From Flectonema sp. DT1601 (lineage: Eukaryota > Euglenozoa > Diplonemea > Diplonemida > Diplonemidae), in assembly GCA_964019425.1 (NCBI GenBank), contig OZ025827.1:682001-746000 (forward strand): a DNA stretch of 64,000 nucleotides. The letters run 5' to 3'. Both the position numbers and the translations under genes were made by a program. Below the pieces are notes generated by a model. That model had not been told where the DNA came from. It saw only the letters and a program-made list of their open reading frames with translations, and searched no databases. This document shows positions 10,333 through 22,150 of this stretch, one piece after another. Position 1 is the first letter of the stretch, and the number at the start of each line of letters is the position of its first letter.

Positions 10333-12795
10333 ATGCTGAACTTAGAAACAGGGAAGGTTGAATATGATGACGGGGGTTCTGATAGATCTCCGAGTGGATC
10401 ACCAGTTGGATCTCCAACACAACATCGAGACCCTGTTGATGAAGATGGTATGGCTGCTAGTCTTCGATCACCAACAAGTTGGCGTGTCAAAGGTAGGAAT
10501 GGAAATGCTACTTCAGTCCCCTCACTATCTGACATATCAACTGTCATGAATACTTCAAACGTTAAGAAAGAAGTAAGAATAAGAGGTCAAAGTTTATCAC
10601 CAGTCGCAGTGATGGGAAACAACAACCCATTTCAGGTTAGCAGTGTCACCCCCGTCTTGGATCCTCCAATTCAAATTCTTCAAAAATATCTGACCAGCTC
10701 TGATGAAGTAAAACATTACAACTCATCACCTCCAAAGAGACCAGAAATGGTTCAAATTCGACGATACAAAATCACTCTTGTTGGAGCTGGTGAAGCAGGA
10801 AAGACATCATTGAGGAAGTGTTTCGCATCAAATCCTTTGTTCTTTAAAAACCTTCCTGATGTTGGAACAACAACTGGAATTGATGTACAACAACATCGTA
10901 TGAAAAGTGGTGGTCATCAAATCGATCTTGAGATTCACGACTTTGCAGGACAAGAAGTCTACCACAGTCACTCTTTGTTTTTATCAAACAGAACTTTATT
11001 TTTATTTGTTTGGAACATGTCAGCTGTTGAGCAAACTTTCGACGACTACGGCATCTCATCTCAAGAAGAGTCTCGTCTAAAACGCTGGGCAGACGTCGTT
11101 CAAGCAAAATGCCCGGGAGCCGCAATGATTGTCGTTGGAACTCACAAAGACATGCTGAGAGACTCCAGTAGGAAAACCATCGTAATGATTCTTAACAAAG
11201 TCTGTAGATTGTTGAGTGACTACATTGAAACTTTTAAACCACAAGATGGACTTAAAAATATATTCATCGGAGGGTCATTTTGCGTCTCTTGCAGAGATAG
11301 AAGTGTGATCCCAGAAAACCAAGGAGGTCCTACTAAGATAAAAGAATTACTTCAATGGTCTGCTGAGCTGTGTGGTAAATACAGTAAAACTGACTCGATT
11401 ACTGATCAAGGATCAGTTCCAAGATACGTCGTATCTCTTGTCGCTACTCTCACGAAACTTAGAAATGAAAAAGAAACTGTTCTACTCCCGATGAAAACAT
11501 ATAACAATTTAGCAAAACAATTGGGAATTCCAAAAGAACTACTTCACAAAGTTACAACAATGCTTCATGATTGGGGGGTGTTATACCTTTTTGATAAACA
11601 AGCGAGTAAGTTAGGTAGACAAGATTGTGTTTTTTTGCATCCACAGTGGCTATCACAGATGGTAAGCACCGTCTTTACCTTCGCCCATGCCTGCACAGCA
11701 GCGTCGTATGAAAGAGAAACGATGGAAATAGATTTAATAAATGTTAGTGATTGCATTGAAGCAGAGCCTTCAAGAGTAATTCTAGAAGGGGTCCTGACAT
11801 CATCACTTGCACACCCGCTGTTCGCAAAAATATTACGCGTCTTGAAACGAGAGCCAACCGATCAAAATATCGACATCTGTTTCACGATGCTCGCTAACTT
11901 AGATATCGTTTACAAGAATATATATATCCCGGAGTCTGGTCCAGTACCTTCTAAAAAGTGTTCTTCTATGCAGTACTATGTTCCTTCTATCTTTCCTAGA
12001 AGTGTTCCACCCAATCTGGCTACACACTTATCAAGATTAATGAGGAATAAAGGAATCCACACGCAGTTTAAAATCACTCCGTTTCCAAGAGAATATCTCC
12101 AAATGCTTCACTGTAGGGCACATCAATACTCAATGAGACTTCAAGTGAATGCTCCATGTCCAGATGTCGATCCTCCAATAAGAAAAGTACAAAATAATTG
12201 GAATGATGGAATGTGGTTAGGAGCTGGTGGTGGCGAAGGTTCTGATTTGGGACTCGGTCCAATCAGAGGATTCGTTCAGGCGGATTTAAAAGGAAGACAA
12301 GTTAATATTTGGGCTGTCGCTCCGCCAGATATTGATGACAGGACGATGAGTATTAGTGACCTCAGCCGTCAATTTGGAGAAACAATGAAAGACTTACGTA
12401 ACAAATACCCAGGAATATCAATAGAAGAAAATATAATAAGTGATCCTGTCAGTGAAACCCTCGAAGATGAAACATTCATCGTTCTGACATCGGCGATGAA
12501 ACCTGGTGAAGTTCAATTCCTGCTCAGGTCACTTTCTTTTACTTTGACAGATCAGCAACAGGAGAAGTTAACATCTATAACTGCTGCTTCTGAAGCCTCT
12601 CAAGATCCAATGTCACCTGTTGGAGGTAATTTAAAAGTGTCTCTGCTGTTGGATAAACTGGTATGTGTTTATACTTTCTTTTACACAGAAAGTGGTTGTG
12701 TAGAAAAAAAAAACTGATTCATAAATAACAACAAACAGATTAAAGCTTGCATGCTTCAAGATCCTTCACTAACATCTATACCTGGTATGAAATGA
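10333..12795 (+). CDS. ROCO-family GTPase (Roc-COR)
   Basis: Two exons, 10333-12660 and 12739-12795, encode 794 residues. The frame reading through the 78-nt intron (GTATGT...ACAAACAG) stops early; the spliced end is LLDKLIKACMLQDPSL...GMK. A Ser/Pro-rich N-terminus of about 140 residues precedes the Roc domain: P-loop GAGEAGKTS, switch region TTGIDV, DFAGQEVYHSH (G3) and VGTHKDM (G4, THKD). The COR domain follows (PRYVVSLVATLTKLRNEKE, then LHDWGVLYLFD and VFLHPQWLSQMVS). Roc-COR proteins are dimeric GTPases in signalling and cytoskeletal control. Unlike LRRK-type members, there is no leucine-rich repeat or kinase domain, so this is a minimal Roc-COR protein with an unassigned C-terminal 200 residues. 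Confidence 0.92.
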
Positions 12796-13969
12796 TTAGA
12801 ACTGAAAAAAAAAAAATAGACGCTGCTGCTGATTATTAGAAAACTCTATTGAAAATGGAGAACATGTTTTGTTTAGTTTAGATACATTTTTGAGAATAAA
12901 AAATCCTTTATTTGTGACCCGTCTTCGTTTCTATTTCAGCCTGTTTGATTTGTAAGCCTCCAGCGGCCCAGCCAGCTGTTTAATTCAGTTAGCTGCTTGC
13001 CAGAGGTTATCCGGGGGAGTGAAATAGAACGTAACCTATAAAACGAGAAAAAAAGAAACGAAGGAAAAAAAAAAAAAAACTAAAAGTGGAAGAAAAAAAA
13101 AAAAAGAAAAACAATGAGAACCAATTCCCCACCTGTCTGGACAGCATTAATTTCCCTGTTGCTCACCCTGCAGTTCCGGAATTAAAAGGGAGGACTAAGG
13201 TAAAAGAGAAGTTTTTTTATCTTGAACTAAAAAAAAAAAAAAAGAAATCTCCCTTGCCTTTCTGGTTGCACTAATTTGTTCTGACAGTTGTAATCTGACG
13301 TGTGTGACAAGAGAAGACGGGCACTTCATACGTTGAAATAGCAAACGTCTTTTCGTACCCGAGCTCGTGTGCCGTTTTTTCCCTTTCTTTTCTTATGTAT
13401 TTTTATGCAACTTGTCTGCGTGGGTAATAATTGTTTTAACTATTTCCATACTTGTACCCCTTTAAAGGGGTTTACAAGTATGTATTTCCGTATCAAAGTC
13501 GTTGGTGGTCACAAAACCTCTCATTTCATAAATCTGATGAAGAACTTCTTTCGAATGTTTGAATTAGTCCTCAGAAGTTATTATGACAGTATTCATAACC
13601 TCGACCTCGAGAAGAGTGATTGTCATCAGTAGCTGGGAGGGGTGGGGGAACCATTTACAGATGCCACCACATGGAAAGAAGAAATCTCCTTCAAATCCAA
13701 CAACAAAAAAAAAGAAAAAAAAAAAAGAACAGAAAGCTAAAAAGAGAAGGAATCCGGTCCTATTTCTGTAAACTATGAACAGCCACCAAACTGCTGGCTC
13801 TGAAAGGTTAGCTTTAGTACAATCGTAAGGTTAACTCATCACTGATACTTCAACACCTCACTCAAAGTCATGTGTGGCAGTCTTTTTGTGAATAACTTTC
13901 TATCTAAGTTGTGTTTTTTAATTTTATTACACTCTTTTTATGTAAACAGCGTTCGTCAGTACTTCAAAA
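12796..13969. other. Intergenic region with palindromic insertion
   Basis: Holds several A-runs (about 13064, 13092, 13231, 13712), a 36-nt palindrome with direct-repeat flanks at 13441-13488, and TATGTAAACAG plus GTTCGTCAG acceptor-like sites 20 and 10 nt before IFT54. No gene seen. Confidence 0.6.
13441..13488. mobile_element. 36-nt palindrome with 6-bp target-site-like repeats
   Basis: Arms CATACTTGTA and TACAAGTATG enclose CCCCTTTAAAGGGG plus two extra T, so 13447-13482 folds almost completely on itself. TATTTC lies directly on both sides (13441-13446 and 13483-13488). Inverted ends plus a flanking direct repeat are the signature of a DNA-transposon insertion, here reduced to joined ends. 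A tiny MITE or a deletion remnant would both fit; a chance hairpin cannot be excluded. Confidence 0.45.
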
Positions 13970-15441
13970 ATGTCTGAAGCCGCAGCAGCGGAGGTCGACC
14001 AGGCCGCTCTAGACAAGACTAAGAAAGAATTAGGAGCCGTCATCAGAGCTCCAAAGTTAAGCGACAGACTTCTAAAGAAGCCTCCATTTCGATTCTTACA
14101 CGACATCGTAACAAATTGTATTAAGAGTACTGGATTCGCTAGTAAATTGTATTCTGATGAAGAGATGGATTCAGCAAAAGTTACTGAAAAGGAAGCAAAA
14201 GTATTCTTCCTTCAAAAAGTAATTAGCAGCGTTAATTACACTCTGAAATTATCACCACCGTTGGCTGCAAAGCCAATAAAGATTGTTTCGGGACTGGAAC
14301 CTCGACACACAAACGACTTCTTACAGAAGTTAGCGACAGCAACAAAGGTTCCAACAGAAAAGAGCGACAAAGCGATTCAGAAAGTACTCGCTAGGTTAGC
14401 TGACAAGGCTGAGCAAGCATTAAAACAAGACAGGAAGTCCAGTCAACAGGGAGAACCTCAACAAGCTACTTCATCTGAACCTGCACCTGCTCCAGAGACG
14501 TCCAAACCTGATGAAAAGCAACCCGCACAACAACAACCTGCTGAGGGGGAGAAGCAACCCTCTGACGCTGAAGCCAAGAAGGCCGAAGCAGAAGCAGCTC
14601 TCAAGAGAGCAGATGCTGAAGCAAAAGCTGAGGCCGAAAAGAAAGCTGATGAAGAAAAGCAAGCAGCTGCCGCTGAAAAAGCAACTCCAACTCCAATAGA
14701 ACGGAGAGAGGAAAAAACAAAAACAAAAGAACAGAAGGAAACCATTACTGCTGCTCCTGTTGGAGTGATGGTTGAAGGCGATAAAAAAGAAGGTTTGTGT
14801 TTTCTTATTTATGGAGAGATGAATTACTGTTCATTGCTAAATATCAAACAGGAGCTGACAAGGGAACCTTAGACACGGACTCTGAATCAGACCACGAACC
14901 CACAGCAGAAGAGGCATTCCACGCTCTCCCTGATGCTGACACTACCGCCGATGGTGACGGTGGTCATCTCGCTCAGATGGTCGCTGCAAAAAAAGCAGAC
15001 GAAGAAGCAAAGCAAAAGCTTGCTAAGGAATCCGTTGATAAAGAAGAAGAAGAAAATGGAGGAATTCGACTTCAGACTCAGCGTCACAGACTTGGGAAGG
15101 ACCGCGAAGTGTTTAGTACTGAAGTTCAGAAATTAAAAGAATCCCTACAAACTCTCGTAAAGATTACAAATCCACTCGGGAAGACATTCGACTACGTCCA
15201 AGAAGACATCGACTCGATGACAAAAGAAAAACAAATGTGGCAGCGATCAGTTCAGGATGTTAAAGTCCAGGCGATGGAAGCAGAACACAGTACTGAAGAA
15301 GCTCTTCAACCTCTTTATGGAAAGTTACAAGACTTGGAAGATAGCATCTCTGATCAGTTAAACAAAATCCACAACACGAGAGCAAATATTTTAAAGAACG
15401 ACGCCAACATTGAAACCCTCCTACGAATGGTCGTCAGCTAG
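13970..15441 (+). CDS. IFT54: Intraflagellar transport protein IFT54 (TRAF3IP1/MIP-T3)
   Basis: Two exons, 13970-14792 and 14852-15441, encode 470 residues. The N-terminal calponin-homology-like domain (residues about 15-145) is clearly conserved: TKKELGAVI, KPPFRFLHDIVTNCIKSTGF, KEAKVFFLQKVI, LAAKPIKIVSGLEPRHTNDFLQ. It is followed by a Lys/Glu/Ala-rich charged linker and a C-terminal coiled coil (about 350-470; LKESLQTLVKITNPLGKTFD). IFT54 is a subunit of IFT-B that pairs with IFT20 through the coiled coil and can bind tubulin with its CH domain. Its presence means the organism builds a cilium or flagellum. The 59-nt intron splits a Gly codon, and reading through it terminates early, supporting the join. 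Confidence 0.95.
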
Positions 15442-16159
15442 TAGTCTGTTCAACCACGTTGTGGATATCATTCGGAGTAATGTACTACTGGTGAGGGATT
15501 CCTGAGGTTACCCTCGCTGGTTGTTAATTAGTTTGACAAAACGCTGCAGAACTAAAGCGACGGTCAGACGTCTGGAAAATGCAACCCGACAACCCGAACA
15601 GTTGTATTAGAGCACATAAATAATAATAATAATTATTATTAAATAATAGATATTTAAAAGCAACACCAAGTTGACCCTTTCTTTACTTTTCTTGCGACAA
15701 ATAATTACCAACAGTCTGGTTGTGACTCTCTGAAAGATGAGAAATAAATGAAATAATTTGTTATCTGTTTTTTTTTCTCTTCTTCTTTTTTTTTCTTTTT
15801 CTTTCTTTTTATAAGGACCAACAAGGAGGTAAGAAAAAAACAACAAAAACAAAAGACCTCCCTCTGGCTAGCTACCCCCTTTACTATCTGATCAGGTGAC
15901 TCTCTTCAGAGAAAAAAAAAAGCATAGCATTAGTTTTAAAAAAAAATAAATTGAAAAAAAAAAAAATAGAATCTCTTTAACATTCAGTATTAAAACAGTT
16001 TTTGATGAAAAGTAAAAAAAAAAAAAAAAAAAATAACAGAGTTCTGTATTTTTTTATTTACTTACATGGTTGACCTGTTGGATAATTTTGAAACGTATGT
16101 TTCGTTCCTAATTTAAAAAAAAAAATTAACTATCGCAGGTTTTTTAAAAAAAAATATTT
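15442..16159. other. Intergenic region
   Basis: AT-rich, with TAA/ATT triplet runs around 15619-15650 and A-runs at about 15911, 15956 and 16014. A short ATG frame at 16066 ends in a GTATGT donor-like site at about 16095, and CTATCGCAG (ending 16138) precedes the next start by 21 nt, so this stretch may contain a 5'-UTR intron. Confidence 0.5.
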
Positions 16160-16681
16160 ATGACGAAATATGATGACGAGCTTCCAGTTGATTGGGGAGT
16201 GGAGAAGCATTCTGAAATAATAAATAATCATAAAGGATTGTCAGTTGTGGTTCACTGTGTTGATTGGATCCCACATTGTAAATATTATTTATTAGCCGCT
16301 CTTAACGCAGCTGAAGAATTATCTCATGGAAAGTATAAAGATGACATTAAAATAATTTTAGTAAATCAAGAAGGTGCTTGGAAATGGGCCAAACATGAAA
16401 ACGTAATGATAGGAACACCGATTACATATTTTTATTATGCGGGTCAACAACTGAAGTTGACTGACAGTGAACGTGATGATGCTTTTGTTGGAGCTCTTTC
16501 ATCATCGCTGTTGGTGTCGATTACAAAAAGATACGTGAGCTGCATATCTCGTTTACAACCGGGAGTTGATTACCCTCAAATAAACATTCCGTATTCTGAA
16601 TTTAATCTCGTTACGGATGACAAGACACCATCGGAGGTAACGCCTCTCGTCAGATTCGACTCTCCGAGAGGTCATAAATAA
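16160..16681 (+). CDS. Thioredoxin-fold-like protein
   Basis: 173 residues as an uninterrupted frame. LSVVVHCVDWIPHCKYYLLAALNAAEEL resembles the beta strand, active-site loop and helix of thioredoxin, with WIPHCK where thioredoxin has WCGPCK. KIILVNQEGAWKWAKHENV followed by TPITYFYYAGQ resembles the later strands with the cis-Pro. The first active-site Cys is absent, so classical disulfide exchange is unlikely. The C-terminus is uncertain: GTAACG at 16637 could splice to CCCATTTCAG ending at 16742, replacing the last residues with NFDLNTKKL. No family was recognised beyond the fold-level resemblance. Confidence 0.6.
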   Translation: MTKYDDELPVDWGVEKHSEIINNHKGLSVVVHCVDWIPHCKYYLLAALNAAEELSHGKYKDDIKIILVNQEGAWKWAKHENVMIGTPITYFYYAGQQLKLTDSERDDAFVGALSSSLLVSITKRYVSCISRLQPGVDYPQINIPYSEFNLVTDDKTPSEVTPLVRFDSPRGHK

Positions 16682-16940
16682 CTAAATTAATTCAGAGTTT
16701 TTTTGACGTCCTTTTGATTAACTGACAACTGTCCCATTTCAGAATTTTGATCTCAACACGAAAAAGTTATAATCTGAACACCGATTCCCAATCTGGTTAG
16801 ACGGTAGACGAGATGATGCTTTTATTGTAGCACTGGCTGCTTATTAATAGAACCGAGTATAGGAGGGATACAATTATCTTGTGTGAGAGTTAATTTATTA
16901 TTATTATTATTATTTTTGACATATTAAATAATAAGAAAAT

Positions 16941-17607
16941 ATGGGAGCTAAAATATTAAAGACTTTGACGTGGATTAATATCTTCACCGCCTTAGCGGAT
17001 GGAGGCATTGGTATTTACTGTATTATAAAGTACCTTACTGGTGTGTTTTACTTTTATGTTTTTTCTCATAAACCGGAAAAAGAAAAAAAAAACCACAAAA
17101 AAAAAACCCCCAATCTTGTTTACTTTGAAAAAGGTACTGTTAGGGAACTCTGACAGTATTCTGCAGACTTCCAAAGAATGCTTCGGTGTGTGAGAGACTA
17201 AAAAAAAAAAAAAAAAAAACAGATGTTAAAGCTACAGAAGCTGTTCTGTCGGTTTATTTTGTTATCTTTTCATTTATCTATTTGTTGGCTCAAAAGAAAG
17301 ATGATGAAGGCAGAAGCTCTCTAAAAATTATAAAACGCAATCTCGGATTTTTGAATTACAATTTTGGAATGGCCATCTACCTAATATTGTATGTGTGTTT
17401 TTGTGATTCGTTTTGTAACGACAGAAATGCAAAATATAAACAAACAGCCTTGGCAGTCTTGGTCTTGGATTCGGTTGGGGAGGATCACCAGGTCAATATC
17501 TTCCGTTTGTAGCTGGAATATGGACTATTGGTTTGGCAGTAATTAGTGCTTTGATTGGATGTTGTAATTCCCGAAAGGGATACGAATCTATTGATGAGAC
17601 TACATAA
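16941..17607 (+). CDS. COPI-associated-like tetraspan membrane protein
   Basis: Three exons, 16941-17040, 17223-17388 and 17448-17607, sum to 142 codons and keep frame through introns of 182 and 59 nt. The 141-residue product has four hydrophobic spans: WINIFTALADGGIGIYCII, AVLSVYFVIFSFIYLLAQ, FGMAIYLIFLGSLGLGFG and FVAGIWTIGLAVISALIGCC. The conserved-looking centre (RNLGFLNYNFGMAIYLIFLG, then GFGW) resembles the COPI-associated protein family of small Golgi/ER membrane proteins. That assignment is from memory of the pattern and is moderate. The tail NSRKGYESIDETT is polar and probably cytosolic. The first intron contains an A-run of 19 just before its acceptor. Confidence 0.7.
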
Positions 17608-18833
17608 TAAAATAAAAAAAATAAAGTAATTATAATTCGACTCTTCATAACAAGTGAACGAGGTGGTAATTAATTAATCGAAATCGAGTAGTGTGCGTAT
17701 GACAAGAACTGTTCACCTCCTGCAGGGTCACAAACCCTCACGATGAGTAGTCAGTGTTTTTTTTGTCTCACGAAATTACGTACAGATTAATATTAAATTT
17801 GACCAATCTTTTTTTTTTTTTTTTTTTTTTTTTTGTGCGTTAACTTAATTTTTTGTTATTTCTTTTTGCTTTATTCCCCCTTTTTCCCTGATAAAATATT
17901 ATAATTAACAAACACTACAATTTACGTGTGCGGACATCGTTTTTGAAGAAAGTTACGCACATTAGTCAGCCGTGTCTTGCTCCTCTTTTACATCAGAATA
18001 CCACACTTAGAGATTTTTGTAATTCTTGTCTTGGCTGTCTAGCAGTTTACTATTTAAGTTTATATAATATTATATTTAACACTGGAAAAAAGAGGCAAAA
18101 AACCGCCCCCTGTTTTGGAGAAAATTGAAAAAATTGACAAAAGGGAGAAAAGGGGTGGGGAAAAGTATGATAATGAGATGATCAAAAATTACTGACACTT
18201 CCACAGAAAGCAGAATCCAACGGCAATAACTTGAATTACAAATTAAATATAATAATAATGTGATTAAAAATAAATACGAAAAAATGATTCCTGCACCAAC
18301 ACATCAGATAATTGCACTACGGAGCGTACTCACGTAGTACATTTTCCCCCTTTTGTCAAAAAATAAAAAATTCGAAAGGCCAAGAAAGTGGCCTTCAGGG
18401 TTTCTAGAGTTTAGAAGAAAAAAAAAAAAAAAAAAGGGAAGGCGGGATAAAAGGAGTCGGAGGATTAGTTTTATTTTTTCACTGAATTCGTGTGATGTTA
18501 AACGTGTTTTGGTTATTCTGATCAAAAAAACTTATGAATGACTCTTTGAGTTGGTTTTTAATTACGTCGTTGCGGAGCTCACGATGTGAAGCACACGAAT
18601 AGAGACAACTAGGTGTTGATCTTTAATGTTTTATCTGTTTCCTTGTTAACATCAGTGTGTTGACTTTGATGTGGTTCATAGGCTGAACTTGGAAGCTTTT
18701 TCTTTTTTTCTTGACCACTACCACCACCACAAGTCGTATCGTTTTATCCTTGTCTCGGTGTGGCTATATTTAGAGCAGTTCTTAGTTATTGTTTAACTAT
18801 ATTTTTGTTTTTTGTCAGTCAAGCTGTCGTAAA
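17608..18833. other. Intergenic region
   Basis: Includes a T-run at about 17810-17834 and an A-run at about 18419. Short frames on both strands here are low complexity. GTTTTTTGTCAG ends 15 nt before the next start. No gene seen. Confidence 0.55.
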
Positions 18834-21637
18834 ATGCGAGCATTTCATGGGATGCGGGCGCTTCGACGCTCGAAATTCCCTGAACTGCAGCGACGTGATC
18901 ACCAATGGCAAGGAACGGTGTGGAAAACTAAAAGAGATTGGAACACTGAAGTCGACTTATTGACTGAACGACTCGAAGATATTGACTCTGATGAGCACGC
19001 TTTAGTCAGCGGGTATGATGCGAAAAAAACTCAAAAAGGCGTGCTCAAACATCGTTATATGAGAATGCCCTACTTGGGAGTAGCGTCACAAGATTTGCAA
19101 GCTGTGCTACGAATGTTGAGTCCACAAGCTATGAACAGCAGGCATATTGGTCAGGTTCATGGTATGGATCAAGAGGGTTCTGAAATGGTTTTGAGAGGAC
19201 TTGCTCATGTCATCGCTCCAACACCAATTGGGACATTAGAAAATTATAAACTTTGGTTGGGCAAGGCAATGGCGTTATATGACCACTTCAAAGCATCAGG
19301 TAAAATCCACGATACCTGGACATTAGGTCCTAAAACACACACCATTATGGATTGCTTCGATTCTCTGGGCTATGATGATGTAACTAAACTATTCCACGGA
19401 GATGATAAGTTCATCGTCGCATTATACATCCGACTCTGTAAGGTCTTAAGAGATGAACCTATAAACATGACTCCCTTCACAGATGAAGAGTTAGAAGAAG
19501 CTGGTAAGATTCATCCGTGCAAAGATGTTATTCTTGATCATACTGCTGAACTTCACACTACAAGACTTGGAAACAAAATAGAACAGAGTAGTTACATGTA
19601 TCTTGATGAGGCTGGGTTTCCTGCTAGTAGGCAACAGTTTTCCGATATTAGTATAGCAACACGACGAAATCTTCTAAGTCGTATGGGTGAGTTTATGACC
19701 GATGTGCAGAATGGTGCCATTATGAATGATAGTCTACTCAGTCAAGATACCCAAAAGTGTATCAAAGCTCTCAGTCTTCTGACTTATAATTTGAACAAAG
19801 CCAGTAGTAACGAATTGGTTTTTCAAATATATCTCAGACTGTGTCAACATTTATCCGGAACTGAACTTATCACTCCCGGAGAAGTAGTCGTTGAGGATTA
19901 CATGTTCAGGACCAGGCATAAGGAAAGAACTAGAAACTTACCCTGTCTTCCGATGTTTAGGAACCGATATTCTGTTGACATCTTGGAAGATACGACTCTA
20001 CTCCCATCTCAGAAGGCAAAGATCTTCATGCAAAAGGGTTTCTTTGGGGTTGCTGCTCAGCTGACTGATGATAATCGACCCAAACTAGCATCCACGCGAC
20101 CATCGGTGAAATCGTTTTTATTCGGGGTCGTTGAAATACTTACGAATAAAGGACAATCTAACTCTAAAGTTCAATACCACAGGGAGGCTGAAATTTACGA
20201 ATCAATTCTACAGTTGGGAATAACTGAGCGTCACCTTAGACTTAAACGAGGTGGAAGTTATATTACTATTTTACTTTATATTAGGCTGTGTAAAGTCCTC
20301 AGGGGATTTCCTGTTCAACCTGGTGAGACTCTCAATTTGAAAGATGCTGACAATGTAAAATACTTCGCTAATTGTCCCCAAAGTTATTGTGTACTAATGC
20401 CTAATATCGAACTTTCAAAGGATTCTACGTTTTGTAGATTTGTTGGTGACGATTTTGAGTATGTATTTTATTGTTTTATGTTGCTTTTACACAATAAACG
20501 AAACGACTGTGAAGTTTAAAAAAAAGAAAGGGGGGGAAAAAAAAAAAAAAAAAAATTCACCAAACCAGATCAGCAATACCTGTAGTCCTACAACATCTGG
20601 GTAAGAAGGGAATTCCAGGAACTTATGCTGACGTGATCAAATATCGTGCAGATAAAAGACGAAATATTCTAGGAAAGGCAACTTCTACTGTAAATTCGAC
20701 TTTCAACTGTTATAAAGCACAAACTTATATTGAAACGGTTATATTGTATTTCATTGACTACAAACCTGATAAAACCTCAGGCGAGGAATATTTACAATAC
20801 TCGTTGGGTCCTTATGAAGAAGACATCGTTAGGTTGATGAAAGAGAGAGCACTTCCCAGAATTCGTGAATCCAAAGCCGGATTATCAGGATCAGAATACG
20901 GAGAGATTCTCACAGACATCCAAAATGAAATTTTTAAAATAGGAAAGAAAAGTATTCCTCTATATACTTACAGTAATAAATATTACATGGTGCCTCCTCT
21001 TGTAGGTCGGTTTTCAAAGATCTGGAAAAATGAAATCCACAGTAAATTCAACGAATGCTCTATACAACGTTACTTCATGTCAAACAACATGATGGGAAGT
21101 GCAGAACAAATTAATGAACAGTTGTTCCCAATTGAAAGTAGTCCTTTGGAAGGAACCATTGAGGAATTCAAAACATGGCTGTACCTTTACGTAAATAAGA
21201 TACTCAACGTTGAGGAGCTTTTCGTTGAATACACAATTGGTGATAGGGATCGTACTCTTCAGATGGAACAGTTATTCCGCGATCGGAATATTGATATTTG
21301 TTGGATTGATAAATCATCGGAAGAAGACTTGCACAAGTTATACAAACACGTAGCTAAGATTATTACTACGGTGGGATCCGCTGACGGAAATCGTCGCCTT
21401 ACTGAGGAACGTCGAATGCACAAACAAAGAAAGAGAAAGAAACACTCATCCAGAAGAAAATCATACGCAGATATTATTGCAATGGAAACTGGTGTTGTTG
21501 AGAGTGAGGATTGTGATTTATTTATTACGAAGTACATCGCACGTAAACTATCTGAAGTTTACAAACCCGAATCTATTGAAGGTAAACTTCTAGTGGGACA
21601 CCAAACTTCCAAAAATCTTTTACAATTGTCGCGATGA
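18834..21637 (+). CDS. Orphan protein with LYIRLCKVLR internal repeats
   Basis: Two exons, 18834-20458 and 20569-21637, joined through a 110-nt A-rich intron that splits a Glu codon, give 897 residues. I do not recognise the family. The sequence is mostly helical in character. A motif recurs: LYIRLCKVLRDEP (residue about 200), IYLRLCQHLSGTE (about 335) and LYIRLCKVLRGFP (about 480), each preceded by a hydrophobic helix with a Leu/Gly turn. This suggests a solenoid of units of about 140 residues. The N-terminus (MRAFHGMRALRRSKFPELQRR) is rich in Arg and lacks acidic residues at first, compatible with a mitochondrial targeting peptide. The Met was chosen because it lies 15 nt after a TTTTTTGTCAG acceptor-like site. 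The C-terminal part has a basic stretch, KQRKRKKHSSRRK. Confidence 0.75.
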
Positions 21638-22150
21638 TGAATTGATTTCCCCTCATCTGTACTGCACTGAATGACAACACGGAAAAAGATGTGGGTATGC
21701 AGCTAAGTTAGAAACGTTTATTTACGTCAATCGCAGACTAACGTTACCTTTAGTCACTGTTTCTCAGAACTAATATTAAATTATCGTTATGTTGTTTTAT
21801 GATACAATACATTTGTATTTTACGTCCAAACTCGAACAGTTAATCCCCCTCATCGTCTTTTTTTTTTTTTTTTTTTTTAAAATAATTTTCCCCTTTCTTC
21901 AAGTAAATCGATATCGTGAGTGATCTCACGTCGTTTACAATTATCGTTTTCGTATCAATAAGTTGTAGTGCGTCACGATCGCGTAGCGACCGTAGAGACC
22001 CACTTGTTTTTATTTATTTATTTATTTTTTTTTTTTTTTGTATGAAAGTTTGGAGACTTCAGACACAAGAATGTTTTGTATTGCTTTGCGACCCCCCTTT
22101 CTAATTTATACATCACCGTTAGGTATAACAAAACAATTTATGAAGAACAA
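21638..22150. other. Intergenic region with dispersed repeat
   Basis: Contains copy 1 of a 73-bp dispersed repeat (21776-21849), T-runs at about 21860 and 22026, and ACCGTTAG ending 28 nt before the next start codon. Confidence 0.55.
21776..21849. repeat. Dispersed 73-bp repeat, copy 1
   Basis: Matches 32624-32696 over its length: TTAAATTATCGTTATGTTG, then TATGATACAATACATTTGT, TTTTACGT, TCGAACAGTTAA and a C-run. Differences are a one-base indel and about seven substitutions. Flanking DNA is unrelated, so this is a discrete element or a conserved functional sequence. Family unknown. Confidence 0.8.
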
